The notes under the pieces: generated by a model
What the model saw: the letters and a program-made list of their open reading frames with translations, nothing else
Told to the model about the DNA's origin: nothing
Database searches by the model: none
From: Nevskiaceae bacterium
Lineage (GTDB): Bacteria; Pseudomonadota; Gammaproteobacteria; Nevskiales; Nevskiaceae
Assembly: GCA_004297005.1 (NCBI GenBank)
Contig: SCVA01000005.1
Coordinates: forward strand, 47,862-111,861
Direction of reading: 5' to 3'
DNA: 64,000 bases
Position numbers and translations under genes: made by a program
In this document: positions 8,051 to 16,504 of the stretch, piece by piece
Position numbering within the stretch: position 1 is the stretch's first letter
Layout: every line of letters starts with the position of its first letter

Positions 8051-9700
8051 TCAATTGCGCTTCATCGAATCAAAGAAGTCAGCATTGGTCTTGGTGTGGC
8101 GCAAACGATCAAACAGCAACTCCATCGCAGCCAGTTCGTCCATGGAATGCAGGAGCTTGCGAAGTATCCAGACCTTGTTGAGATCCTGCGGATTCATCAT
8201 CAATTCTTCCTTGCGGGTGCCGGAACGATTGATATTGATGGCCGGGAACACCCGCTTTTCGGCGATGCGGCGCTCCAGGTGGATCTCCATATTGCCGGTG
8301 CCCTTGAACTCCTCGTAAATCACCTCGTCCATCTTGCTGCCGGTATCAACCAAGGCGGTAGCGATGATGGTGAGGCTGCCGCCTTCTTCGATATTGCGGG
8401 CGGCGCCGAAGAAGCGCTTGGGCTTTTGCAGGGCGTTGGCATCGACACCGCCGGACAGCACCTTGCCGGAGCTGGGCGCCACGGTGTTGTAGGCGCGCGC
8501 CAGGCGGGTGATGGAGTCGAGCAGGATCACCACATCGCGCTTGTGCTCGACCAGGCGCTTGGCCTTTTCGATCACCATCTCGGCGACCTGTACATGGCGG
8601 GATGCCGGCTCGTCGAAAGTACTAGCCACCACCTCGCCGCGCACCGTGCGCTGCATGTCGGTGACTTCTTCCGGACGCTCGTCGATCAACAGCACGATCA
8701 GGTAGGCGTCGGGATAGTTGGCCGCCAGCGACTGCGCGATGTTCTGCATCAGGATGGTCTTGCCGGCCTTGGGCGGCGAGACGATCAGGCCGCGCTGGCC
8801 CTTGCCGAACGGCGCCACGATGTCGACCACACGGGCGGTGATGTCCTCGGTGGTGCCGTTGCCGCGCTCCATCTTGTACTGCTCATTGGCGAACAGTGGC
8901 GTCAGGTTCTCGAAGCTGACCTTCTTGCGGCTGGCTTCCGGCGGCTCGTAGTTGATCGAGTCCACCCGCAGCAGCGCGAAGTAGCGTTCGCCGTCCTTGG
9001 GCGAGCGCACCCGGCCGTGGATGGTGTCGCCGGTGCGCAGGTTGAAGCGGCGCACCTGGCTGGGCGAGACGAACACGTCGTCCGGGCCGGCCTGGTAGCT
9101 GGAATCCGGGGTGCGCAGGAAGCCGTACTGGCCATCCGGCATCACCTCCATCACGCCGTCGGCCATGATGTGGTCACCGCGCTTCGCCGCCGCCTTGAGC
9201 AGGGCGAAGATCAGATCCTGCTTCTTGGTGCGGGCGATGTTTTCCAGCCCCAGTTGCTCGGCCATCTCCAGCAACTCCGCCGCCGACTTCTTCTTGAGAT
9301 CGGCGATGTGCAGGATCTTTGGCGGCTCCAAGCTAACCGGCTGCCCGGCATGACCAGGCACATGGCCATTGCCATTGCCATTGCCATTGGGTCGCGGCTG
9401 ACGTCGCGGCTGGTCGTCGTAGTCACCCGGCTCGTCGCTCATCTGCGGCGGCGGTGGGATCGGTGCGTCGTAGCCGGGCGGGATGGCTCCCGGCGGCAGC
9501 GGCTGGCCGTTTTCATCAAGGAAAACTGGCGCCTGCGCTGCGGCGGCGGCTTGCTGGGCCAGCAACTGCGCCTGTGCCTCTTCCTCGGCGAGGAAATCCT
9601 CGACGTCCATGGGCAGGCCTTGCTGCTGATGCGAACCTGAGCCTTGGCCAGGTCCGCGGCCCTTGTTGCGATGCCCGTGGAAGCGACGACGATTTTTCAT
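8051..9700 (-). CDS. rho: Transcription termination factor Rho with long N-terminal extension
   Basis: The conserved Rho core (N-terminal helical and RNA-binding domain, then the RecA-like ATPase with Walker A SPPKAGKT and the [17 protein letters not shown] region) matches the 419-residue E. coli protein. Here it is preceded by about 130-140 residues of low-complexity sequence: first Arg/Gly/His-rich ([15 protein letters not shown]), then acidic/Gln/Ala-rich, then Pro-rich and an Asn-Gly repeat. The start is uncertain: ATG at 9700 (549 residues) is listed, a TTG at 9736 overlapping the trxA stop is possible, and ATGs at 9610 and 9442 exist; none has a clear Shine-Dalgarno. It lies directly downstream of trxA, the standard gammaproteobacterial order. 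Confidence 0.95.
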   Translation of the reverse strand: MKNRRRFHGHRNKGRGPGQGSGSHQQQGLPMDVEDFLAEEEAQAQLLAQQAAAAAQAPVFLDENGQPLPPGAIPPGYDAPIPPPPQMSDEPGDYDDQPRRQPRPNGNGNGNGHVPGHAGQPVSLEPPKILHIADLKKKSAAELLEMAEQLGLENIARTKKQDLIFALLKAAAKRGDHIMADGVMEVMPDGQYGFLRTPDSSYQAGPDDVFVSPSQVRRFNLRTGDTIHGRVRSPKDGERYFALLRVDSINYEPPEASRKKVSFENLTPLFANEQYKMERGNGTTEDITARVVDIVAPFGKGQRGLIVSPPKAGKTILMQNIAQSLAANYPDAYLIVLLIDERPEEVTDMQRTVRGEVVASTFDEPASRHVQVAEMVIEKAKRLVEHKRDVVILLDSITRLARAYNTVAPSSGKVLSGGVDANALQKPKRFFGAARNIEEGGSLTIIATALVDTGSKMDEVIYEEFKGTGNMEIHLERRIAEKRVFPAININRSGTRKEELMMNPQDLNKVWILRKLLHSMDELAAMELLFDRLRHTKTNADFFDSMKRN

Positions 9701-9728
9701 CGAGGAAGACGGCGGTTTCGGAGGTTGT

Positions 9729-10058
9729 TTAGACAAGGTGTGGGGTCACGAAAGCGGCAAGCTGGGCCTTGGCGACCGCGCCTACCTGGGTGCCGGCGGG
9801 AGCGCCGTTCTTGAACAAAATCAGGGTGGGAATGCCGCGAATGCCAAACTTCGGCGGCGTTCCCGGGTTTTCGTCGACGTTGAGCTTGACCACCTTCAGC
9901 TTGCCGGCGTTTTCGGCGGCGACCTGCTCCAGGATCGGCGCGATCATGCGGCAGGGGCCGCACCATTCGGCCCAGAAATCGACCAGAACCGGCAGGTCGG
10001 ACTTCAGGACGTCCTGCTCGAAGGAGGTGTCGGTAACAGCGCTGATGTGTTCGCTCAT
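9729..10058 (-). CDS. trxA: Thioredoxin 1
   Basis: The 109-residue protein has the canonical active site WCGPC (Cys33 and Cys36) and the full thioredoxin fold pattern, including the cis-proline segment GIPTLILF. It is the general cytoplasmic disulfide reductant, recycled by thioredoxin reductase. The ATG at 10058 is supported by GGAG 8 nt upstream. It is followed by rho and diverges from rhlB, as in E. coli. Confidence 0.97.
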   Translation of the reverse strand: MSEHISAVTDTSFEQDVLKSDLPVLVDFWAEWCGPCRMIAPILEQVAAENAGKLKVVKLNVDENPGTPPKFGIRGIPTLILFKNGAPAGTQVGAVAKAQLAAFVTPHLV

Positions 10059-10228
10059 GGGAAAAACTCCGGTGGATGGGGCGCGCGGGGAGAGGGGTTT
10101 TAAGGCGCAAACCCAGAGTGGGGATCGCGCGCTTCAAACGCAACGCTAGCCAGCGCGAATCGCGATTGAATCTTTCAGCGAGTGGGATTGATTGGCTTGA
10201 TGGGCTCGGTGCCACAGCGGGCGTCGGT

Positions 10229-10258
10229 TTGGGACTTGCCACGCGAGAGCCGTATAGT
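10229..10258 (+). promoter_or_regulatory. Probable rhlB promoter
   Basis: A sigma70-like pair TTGGGA (10229-10234) and TATAGT (10253-10258) with an 18-bp spacer lies in the 313-bp divergent gap between trxA and rhlB (10059-10371). Transcription would start near 10265, giving a leader of about 105 nt. I saw no other clear element in this gap; the trxA promoter must also be here but I could not place it. Confidence 0.45.
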
Positions 10259-10371
10259 TACGAAGTATTTGAATTGATCCCGAAGCCATTTGCAAGCCGC
10301 CAGACGGCTTTGCCGAAGCCTCATACCCGCCCATGCGCCCCTGCTGTCGGCCGGCGCAGCACTCCAACTCG

Positions 10372-11664
10372 ATGAAACCCGATCACTTAAGCGACGTCAC
10401 CTTCGCCTCACTCGACCTCCATCCGCTCCTGCTCTCGGGCCTGGAAAAACTCGGCTACGGCCATTGCACACCGATCCAGGCCGCCTGCCTGCCACGCGCC
10501 CTCGCTGGCCATGATCTCGCCGGCCAGGCACAGACCGGCACCGGCAAGACCGCGGCCTTCCTGCTGGCCACCATGCAACACCTGCTGACCAACGCCCCGC
10601 GTTCGCCGGAAGGCGTGGTCGCTCCCGGCGCCTTCATGCTCGCCCCAACCCGCGAGCTCGCAGTGCAGATTTACAACGACGCCAAGGCTCTGGGCGCCGA
10701 CACCGGGCTGTCGATGACGGTCTGCTACGGCGGCGCCGGCTATGAGCAGCAGCGCGCCGAGATCGAACGCGGCGTCGACATCCTGATCGGCACCCCCGGC
10801 CGACTGATCGACTTCTACAAGCAGAAGCTCTACACCCTGGACTACGTCGAGATCATGGTGCTGGACGAGGCCGACCGCATGTTCGATCTCGGCTTTATCG
10901 ACGACATCCGCTATCTGCTGCGCAAGATGCCTCCGCCGGCCGAACGCAAGAGCTACCTGTTCTCGGCCACACTCAGCCACCGGGTACTGGAACTGGCCTT
11001 CGAGCACATGAAACCGGACGTGCAGAAGATCGAAATCGAGCCCGAGCAGGTCACCGCCGAGCGCGTGAAACAGGCGCTGCTACACATCTCCAATAGCGAC
11101 AAGCTGCAGGCCCTGATCGGCCTGCTGCGCCAGCACGATCCGGTGCGTACCCTGGTGTTCGTCAACACCAAGCGCGACTGCGAGCAGGTGGAGAACGCGC
11201 TCAACCTCAATGGCTTCCAGGCCGCCACGCTGTCCGGCGACGTCGCTCAGACCCGGCGCCTGAAGCTGCTTCAGGACTTCAAGGACGGCAAGCTACCGAT
11301 CCTGGTCGCCACCGATGTCGCCGCCCGCGGCCTGCACATTGGCGGCGTCACCCACGTCATCAACTTCGATCTGCCGCAGGACGCCGCCGACTACGTGCAT
11401 CGCATCGGCCGCACCGCGCGCGCCGGCGCTCAGGGCGATGCGATTTCGTTCTGCTGCGAGAGCTATGTCTACTCGTTGCCGGATATCGAGACCTACATCG
11501 GCATGCGCATTCCGCCGCTGCCGGAGAGTGTCGAGCAGCTCAAGGCCGGCGTGCCTGATTACGTCGCTCCACCGCGCCCCAGCCGCGACTTCCGTGGCGG
11601 CCCGCGCCGTGGCGGTAGTGGCGGCCGTCCGGGCGGCGGTCGCGGCGGCCCGCGCCGCCGCTAG
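10372..11664 (+). CDS. rhlB: DEAD-box RNA helicase RhlB
   Basis: The 430-residue protein begins MKPDHLSDVTFASLDLHP, close to the RhlB N-terminus. It carries all helicase motifs in order: CTPIQ (Q motif), AQTGTGKT (Walker A), PTREL, VLDEADRMF (DEAD box), SAT and HRIGRTARAG. RhlB unwinds RNA for the degradosome by binding RNase E. The C-terminus ends in a Gly/Arg-rich RGG-type tail (from about residue 400), likely an RNA- or partner-binding segment. ATG 10372 was chosen over an in-frame upstream ATG at 10333 because it gives the family N-terminus. It is divergent from trxA-rho. Confidence 0.93.
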   Translation: MKPDHLSDVTFASLDLHPLLLSGLEKLGYGHCTPIQAACLPRALAGHDLAGQAQTGTGKTAAFLLATMQHLLTNAPRSPEGVVAPGAFMLAPTRELAVQIYNDAKALGADTGLSMTVCYGGAGYEQQRAEIERGVDILIGTPGRLIDFYKQKLYTLDYVEIMVLDEADRMFDLGFIDDIRYLLRKMPPPAERKSYLFSATLSHRVLELAFEHMKPDVQKIEIEPEQVTAERVKQALLHISNSDKLQALIGLLRQHDPVRTLVFVNTKRDCEQVENALNLNGFQAATLSGDVAQTRRLKLLQDFKDGKLPILVATDVAARGLHIGGVTHVINFDLPQDAADYVHRIGRTARAGAQGDAISFCCESYVYSLPDIETYIGMRIPPLPESVEQLKAGVPDYVAPPRPSRDFRGGPRRGGSGGRPGGGRGGPRRR

Positions 11665-11685
11665 CGCAACGCCCGCGGCGCCGCG

Positions 11686-12351
11686 CTAGAGCGGAAGCAA
11701 ATCCGGCAGTCGGTTGACTGCCGGAAACTCGGTGATATCGCGCGGCGGCTGACCGCTATCGGGATGGGCGATGGCCAACACCTGGCCGATGCCAAATTCG
11801 CGCGCGGCGCGCAGCACCGGCAGGCTGTCATCGACGAACAGCGCCTGCTCGCGCGGGAATGGGTAGCGCGCCATCAGGCCGCTCCAGAACTCCGGCGTCT
11901 CCTTGGGCGCGCCGAAGTCGTGCGAGCAGACGATGTGGTCGAAATAGCCGCTTAGGCCGGTGTGCTCCAGTTTCAGCGACCAACTGTCGCGGTGGGCGTT
12001 GGTGGCCAGCCAGACCTGCTTACCGGAGCCGCGCAACGCACGCAGAAAGTCCTCGGTGCCCTCCAGCGCACGGATGCGCTCGCGGGTGGCGCGCTTGAGC
12101 GCGGCCATGTTGAGGCCAGTGAGACGGCTCCAGTGATCGGTGCAATACCAAGGCAGCGTGTGCTGCAAACCGGTGAAGTGCGGCTCCAGCGCGGCGCGCG
12201 CGGCCTCCACGCTCAAGCCCTGCGCGGCGGCATAGGCCTGCGGCACATGTTCGCGCCAGAAGTAGTTGTCGTAGGCGAGATCGAGCAGGGTGCCATCCAT
12301 ATCCAGCAGCACCCAGTCAACCCTCATCCAGTCCACGAGTTTGGCTTTCAT
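11686..12351 (-). CDS. yrfG: HAD-family nucleotidase (YrfG-like, GMP/IMP 5-prime-nucleotidase)
   Basis: The 221-residue protein has the HAD nucleophile motif LLDMDGTLLDL and the YrfG hallmark NYFWREH directly after it; later HAD motifs are present (LATNAH, VCSHDFGAPKETPEFW, LFVDDSLPVL). YrfG of E. coli dephosphorylates purine nucleotides. The ATG at 12351 lies 7 nt after a TATCAT -10-like element on the minus strand, so the mRNA may be leaderless; ATG at 12327 is an alternative start. It diverges from cysQ with only 18 bp between the two start codons. Confidence 0.85.
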   Translation of the reverse strand: MKAKLVDWMRVDWVLLDMDGTLLDLAYDNYFWREHVPQAYAAAQGLSVEAARAALEPHFTGLQHTLPWYCTDHWSRLTGLNMAALKRATRERIRALEGTEDFLRALRGSGKQVWLATNAHRDSWSLKLEHTGLSGYFDHIVCSHDFGAPKETPEFWSGLMARYPFPREQALFVDDSLPVLRAAREFGIGQVLAIAHPDSGQPPRDITEFPAVNRLPDLLPL

Positions 12352-12370
12352 CCTGCCTATGATACGGGCA
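12351..12370. promoter_or_regulatory. Symmetric divergent promoter of yrfG and cysQ
   Basis: The sequence TATGATA at 12358-12364 reads as a -10 element on both strands: TATGAT (12358-12363) for cysQ and TATCAT (12364-12359) for the nucleotidase. The cysQ ATG begins 6 nt after its element and the nucleotidase ATG 7 nt after its own, so both mRNAs would start at or beside the first codon. No clear -35 hexamer or Shine-Dalgarno is visible for either gene. Confidence 0.5.
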
Positions 12371-13161
12371 TGAATACCCACGACCTGCTGGACGCCGTCA
12401 CCCGCATTGCGCTGGACGCCGGCCGCGAGATCTCGCGCATCTACGAATCCGACTTCGCGGTACAGAGCAAGGGCGACGATTCGCCGCTCACCGAGGCCGA
12501 CCTCGCCGCCCAGCGCTGCATCGCCGCCGGACTCGCGGCGCTGACGCCGGAGGTGCCGCTGATCTCCGAGGAGAGTCCGCTGGCCCCGCATGCCGAACGC
12601 CGGCTGTGGCCACGCTACTGGCTGATCGACCCGCTGGATGGCACTCGCGAGTTCATCAAGCGCAATGGCGAGTTCACCGTCAACATCGCGCTGATCGAAG
12701 CCGGCCAGCCGGTGCTGGGCGTGGTGCACGCACCGGCGTTGGATGTCACCTACAGCGCGGCCCGCGGCCTCGGCAGCTACAAGGGCCTGGGCAGCGAACG
12801 CGTGGCCCTGCGCACGCGAACGCTACCGGCGCGGCCGGTGTTTCTGGTCAGCCGCTCGCACCGCGACCCGCGTCTGGAGGCCTTCCTGGCGCGCGCCCCG
12901 GCGCACGATGCCGACAGCGTCGGCTCCTCGCTGAAGTTCTGCCGCGTCGCCGAAGGCATCGCCGACCTGTATCCGCGCCTGGGACCGACCAGCGAATGGG
13001 ATACCGCCGCCGCCCAGTGCGTGCTGGAAGTGGCGGGCGGCGCGGTGCTGCGCCTGCCCGACCTGCAACCTCTGGACTACAACGGCAAGGACTCGATCCT
13101 CAATCCGGAGTTCATCGCCGTCGGCGACCGCAGCGCCGACTGGCGCGCCCTGTTCGGATGA
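12370..13161 (+). CDS. cysQ: 3'(2'),5'-bisphosphate nucleotidase CysQ
   Basis: The 263-residue protein belongs to the lithium-sensitive inositol-phosphatase superfamily. Metal-binding motifs are visible: DDSPLTEADL, ISEESP and IDPLDGTREF, the last followed by KRNGEFTVNIALI, which is typical of CysQ, and WDTAAAQ near the C-terminus. CysQ removes PAP produced during sulfate assimilation. ATG 12370 starts 6 nt after a TATGAT element, suggesting a leaderless mRNA. The stop overlaps the start of the VanY-like gene (ATGA). Confidence 0.93.
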   Translation: MNTHDLLDAVTRIALDAGREISRIYESDFAVQSKGDDSPLTEADLAAQRCIAAGLAALTPEVPLISEESPLAPHAERRLWPRYWLIDPLDGTREFIKRNGEFTVNIALIEAGQPVLGVVHAPALDVTYSAARGLGSYKGLGSERVALRTRTLPARPVFLVSRSHRDPRLEAFLARAPAHDADSVGSSLKFCRVAEGIADLYPRLGPTSEWDTAAAQCVLEVAGGAVLRLPDLQPLDYNGKDSILNPEFIAVGDRSADWRALFG

Positions 13162-13721
13162 ACCGCCGGCAGGCCGGCACCGCCTACCGCGAGCGCATTG
13201 AGGCGCTGCTGGCGGAGCTGGGACTGCCGGCCAGCCTGCTCGCCGGACGCCCGCTGCGCCTGATTCCAGAGGCGCAGCGACTAGCGCCAGTCGGCCTCGG
13301 CACCGATGGCCGTGACAAGCTGCTGACCCCCGGCGCCGCCCAAGCCTGGCTCGCGCTGCGCGACGCGGCGGCGCGCGATGGCGTCGGCTTGCTGCTGATC
13401 TCCGGCTTCCGCAGCGTGGACTACCAGGCCGCCTTGATCCGCGCCAAGCTGGCGCGCGGCCTGAGCGCGGAGGAAGTGCTGCGCATCAATGCCCCGCCGG
13501 GCTACAGCGAGCACCACAGCGGCCGCGCGGTGGACATCGGCTGCGCCGGAGTGGCGGCGCTGGACGAGGCTTTCGAAACCACGCCCGCCTACGAGTGGCT
13601 ATGCCGAAACGCGGCGGAGCACGGCTTCCGGATGTCGTATCCGCGCGGGAACCGCCAGGGCTATCTCTACGAGCCCTGGCACTGGTTCCACCAGGGCGGC
13701 TCGGGAACGGGCAAGCCCTAG
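13158..13721 (+). CDS. VanY-type D-alanyl-D-alanine carboxypeptidase (M15 family)
   Basis: The 187-residue product has the M15B zinc peptidase motifs: SGFRS, SEHHSGRAVDIG (first zinc ligands) and EPWHWF (third ligand and catalytic Glu). These enzymes trim the terminal D-Ala of peptidoglycan stem peptides. No signal peptide is visible at this start, which overlaps the cysQ stop in an ATGA, so export is unexplained; many annotated homologues are likewise leaderless. The 3-prime end overlaps the convergent mtnC stop by the CTAG tetranucleotide. Confidence 0.85.
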   Translation: MNRRQAGTAYRERIEALLAELGLPASLLAGRPLRLIPEAQRLAPVGLGTDGRDKLLTPGAAQAWLALRDAAARDGVGLLLISGFRSVDYQAALIRAKLARGLSAEEVLRINAPPGYSEHHSGRAVDIGCAGVAALDEAFETTPAYEWLCRNAAEHGFRMSYPRGNRQGYLYEPWHWFHQGGSGTGKP

Positions 13722-14395
13722 ACGCGGACTTCGGAAAAATCCCGCGCCGCCGGATGTTGCGGAAAGGCCTTGGCCTGGACGTCGCGCAGCAACTGGGTGG
13801 TGGCCAGGCCGGCCTCGCGCGCGGCATCGAGTTCCTCACCGATGTCGGAAAGGAACAGCACCTGATCGGCCGGCAAGCCGATCTCGGCGAGGATGTGCCG
13901 GTAGGAGGTGGCCTCGCGCTTGCCGCCGACGCGGGTGTCGAAATAGCCGGAGAACAGCGGCGTGAGATCGCCGTATTCGGTGTGGCCGAAGATCAGCTGC
14001 TGCGCTTCCACCGAGCCGGAGGAATAGACATAGAGCTTCAGCCCCTGCGCATGCCAGCGACGCAGATGTTCCGGGGTGTCGGGGTAGACGTGGCCCTGCA
14101 ATTCGCCAGCGGCGTAGCCCTCGGCCCAGATCATGCCCTGCAGCGCCTTGAGCGGAGTCGCCTTGCGGTCCTCGGCGATCCAGCGCTCCAGCACATCGGC
14201 GGCATCTTCCAGCGTGAGCTGCCGCCCTTCGGCCTCGGCGACGGCATGGACATGCACCGCGATCTCGGGCCGCCTGGCGTGGGCGCGCAGAAAGCCGCGC
14301 AGATGCGCCTTGGCATAGGGAAACAGCGTCTGGTGGACGAAGTCGATCGAGGAGGTGGTGCCTTCGATATCGGTCACGATCGCCCGAATGCTCAC
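13718..14395 (-). CDS. mtnC: Acireductone synthase (enolase-phosphatase E1)
   Basis: The 225-residue HAD-family enzyme begins with IRAIVTDIEGTTSSIDFVH, whose DxEGT variant is diagnostic of MtnC, and continues with YSSGS and FLSDIGEELDAA motifs. It converts 2,3-diketo-5-methylthiopentyl-1-phosphate to acireductone in methionine salvage. The start is GTG at 14395, overlapping the mtnD stop as GTGA, so translation is probably coupled. Confidence 0.95.
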   Translation of the reverse strand: MSIRAIVTDIEGTTSSIDFVHQTLFPYAKAHLRGFLRAHARRPEIAVHVHAVAEAEGRQLTLEDAADVLERWIAEDRKATPLKALQGMIWAEGYAAGELQGHVYPDTPEHLRRWHAQGLKLYVYSSGSVEAQQLIFGHTEYGDLTPLFSGYFDTRVGGKREATSYRHILAEIGLPADQVLFLSDIGEELDAAREAGLATTQLLRDVQAKAFPQHPAARDFSEVRV

Positions 14396-14946
14396 GCTCC
14401 GGCTCCCGCGTATTCCGGGAAGCTCTTCGCGATCGGGTCGCCGGTGAAATTGCCGACCCAGCCGTCCGGCTTGGTGAAGAAGCGGATCGCCTTGAACAGC
14501 GGCTTGGGCCCCATGTCGAACCAGTGGGTAGCGCCCGCCGGCACCTCGATCAGATCACCGGCGGTGCAGAGGATCTGATAGACCTTGCCGCCAGTGCGGA
14601 TGTAGAACACGCCGGCTCCATCGACGAAGAAGCGGATCTCGAAATCGGCGTGGGTGTGCTCGGCGAGAAACTTGCCGCGCGCCGCCTGGGCCTGCTCGTG
14701 CGCCGGATGCATGGACACCACATCCACCGACTGGAAGCCGTACTTGGCGTTGAGCGCGTCCACCGAGGCCTGATAGGCCTTGAGCACCGTCTCCGGTTCG
14801 GCGTCGGGGGCCAGTTGCGCATCGGCGCGCCAGCGCTCCATCGGCACGCCGACCGCCGCCAGCTCGCGCTGGATGGTGGCGAAATCGCTGCTGTGCAGCA
14901 GCACCTGATCTGGGCGGTTGTCGGGGGTGATGGTCAGGGTGGTCAC
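14392..14946 (-). CDS. mtnD: Acireductone dioxygenase
   Basis: The 184-residue cupin enzyme shows the metal site EHTHADFEIRFFVDG (His-x-His-x4-Glu) and the later ATHWFDMG histidine. It oxidises acireductone to the 2-keto precursor of methionine when iron-bound, the penultimate step of the salvage pathway. The GTG start at 14946 overlaps the mtnB stop (GTGA); a longer in-frame start inside mtnB is less likely. Middle gene of mtnB-mtnD-mtnC. Confidence 0.95.
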   Translation of the reverse strand: MTTLTITPDNRPDQVLLHSSDFATIQRELAAVGVPMERWRADAQLAPDAEPETVLKAYQASVDALNAKYGFQSVDVVSMHPAHEQAQAARGKFLAEHTHADFEIRFFVDGAGVFYIRTGGKVYQILCTAGDLIEVPAGATHWFDMGPKPLFKAIRFFTKPDGWVGNFTGDPIAKSFPEYAGAGA

Positions 14947-15554
14947 AGCATTGCCTCCCGCAGATGGCATTCAAGCATGAATTCGATCGCCTCGACCCGG
15001 TGCCGCGCCTGCGCCACCGTGGCGCCCCAGGCGTAGAGGCCGTGGCCGGCGATCAGATAGGCCGGCGTCGCCGGCGACTGCACCATGTGGGCATCCACCG
15101 CCGCACTCAAGCGGGCGATGTCCTGGTCATTGGCGAACACCGGGATCGCCACCTTGGACTGCGGATCGGGCGCGCCAGGCAGCACCTTCAGCAATTCGTA
15201 GTTGCTTAGAACGATTTGCGCATGGCGCCGCGACAGCACCGTGTTGGCGGTGGAGTGCGTGTGCAGCACCGCGCCGGCGTCCGGGTGGCGGCGGTAGATC
15301 TGCATGTGCAGCAGCGTCTCGTAACTTGCCTTGCGCCCAGCCTCCAGAGGCCGGCCGTCGAGGTCGGCGATCAGGAAATCGGCTTCCGCGAGTTCGCCCT
15401 TGTGATTGCCGCTGGCGGTGATCAGCACCCGCTCCGCATCCAGGCGCACGGAGAAATTGCCGCCCGTTGCCGGCACCCAGCCACGGGCATGGAACAGATT
15501 TCCGGCCGCGATCATCTGGTGGGCCAGCTCGGCAATGCGGGTGGTGTCGTTCAT
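14943..15554 (-). CDS. mtnB: Methylthioribulose-1-phosphate dehydratase
   Basis: The 203-residue class II aldolase-like protein has the zinc histidines HTHST and the GHGLYAWG segment, plus WVPATGGNFSVRL near the N-terminus. It dehydrates methylthioribulose-1-phosphate. ATG 15554 is preceded by a TATCCT element 9 nt upstream and no Shine-Dalgarno, so the mRNA may have almost no leader. It is first in the mtnBDC operon; mtnA, mtnP and mtnK-type genes are not in the window. Confidence 0.93.
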   Translation of the reverse strand: MNDTTRIAELAHQMIAAGNLFHARGWVPATGGNFSVRLDAERVLITASGNHKGELAEADFLIADLDGRPLEAGRKASYETLLHMQIYRRHPDAGAVLHTHSTANTVLSRRHAQIVLSNYELLKVLPGAPDPQSKVAIPVFANDQDIARLSAAVDAHMVQSPATPAYLIAGHGLYAWGATVAQARHRVEAIEFMLECHLREAML

Positions 15555-15616
15555 AGGGCGCGCAGGATAGGGCGAGGCCGATGGCGCTTCAATGAAGATC
15601 GCTCCGGGGGCTGCGT

Positions 15617-16438
15617 TCAGCGCGGCCGATCCGTGCCCTGTTGCAGGCCGATGAAGGGCAGCGCGCCGCCGGCCATGGTCTGCGGCAGCACGCCGTTCCA
15701 CTTGTCGATGGCCTTGCTCTGCACCTCGATCTCGCGCAGCTTGAGCAGGTCGGGCGTGATCTCCTGCTTCTGCGCCCGCAGGCCGGCCGCCTCGGCCTCG
15801 GCAGTGGCGATGCGCTGCTTGGCCTCGATCTGAATGCGCTCCAGATCGCGCTGCGCCTTCAGCGCCAGCTGCTCGGCCTCCTGCTTGGACTCGATGGCCT
15901 GGCGGAACTGGTCGGAGAAGCGGAAGTTGGTGATCGACACCTCGTCCAGCGCCAGGGCGTTCTCGGCACGGGCGTTGATCTTCTCGGTGAGCAGTGCGCG
16001 GATGTTGCCGCGTACCTCCTCGCGCCGGGTGATCAGCTCCTCGGCGGTGTACTTGGCGGTGATCGCCTTGAAGGTTTCCTGCACCGCCGGATCGATCACC
16101 TTCTGCTCGAAGCCGGGGCCGACGTCACGATAGAGCGTCGCGGTGAGCGCCGGATTGATGCGGTAGTTGAGGGTAATGGCGGTGTGCACTGTCTGCAGGT
16201 CGCGGCTGGCGGCCTCGCCCTCGGAGTCGGCTCGCGCCACTCGCACGTCGATCTTCACCACCTGCGACAGCGGATTGACCAGATGCAGGCCCTCATCCAA
16301 CGGCACCGGATCGACCTTGCCGAACAGCATCACCACGCCACGATGGCCGGCCGGCACCACCGAGAACGGCGAGAAGCGCGCGAAGAACAGGATGGCCGCA
16401 ATCGCTAGCACGATCCACTTGATGAAGGAGGTACGCAT
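15617..16438 (-). CDS. SPFH/prohibitin-family membrane protein
   Basis: The 273-residue product has one N-terminal transmembrane segment (about residues 6-22) followed by an SPFH/band-7 domain (VVPAGHRGVVMLFGKV) and a long charged coiled-coil region (residues about 170-250, rich in Glu, Lys, Ala). It resembles prohibitins and HflC, which scaffold membrane microdomains or modulate FtsH-type proteases. ATG 16438 is favoured by GGAG 8 nt upstream; an in-frame ATG at 16501 would add 21 residues. It follows mgtE on the same strand. Confidence 0.85.
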   Translation of the reverse strand: MRTSFIKWIVLAIAAILFFARFSPFSVVPAGHRGVVMLFGKVDPVPLDEGLHLVNPLSQVVKIDVRVARADSEGEAASRDLQTVHTAITLNYRINPALTATLYRDVGPGFEQKVIDPAVQETFKAITAKYTAEELITRREEVRGNIRALLTEKINARAENALALDEVSITNFRFSDQFRQAIESKQEAEQLALKAQRDLERIQIEAKQRIATAEAEAAGLRAQKQEITPDLLKLREIEVQSKAIDKWNGVLPQTMAGGALPFIGLQQGTDRPR

Positions 16439-16504
16439 GGGGACAGCTCCAGAAGGGCCAGCGGGATCGAGACGGCGGAAGCGGGCGTCGAACGTCGCCA
16501 TCGA

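Noticed and set aside
9365..9388. Four tandem GCCATT hexamers as a possible CRISPR-like or regulatory repeat
   Set aside because: They are coding repeats in rho giving Asn-Gly units; the array is too short to be a separate element.
8027..9640. A 537-codon open frame on the plus strand
   Set aside because: It is fully antisense to rho, whose protein is unmistakable; composition is that of a shadow frame.
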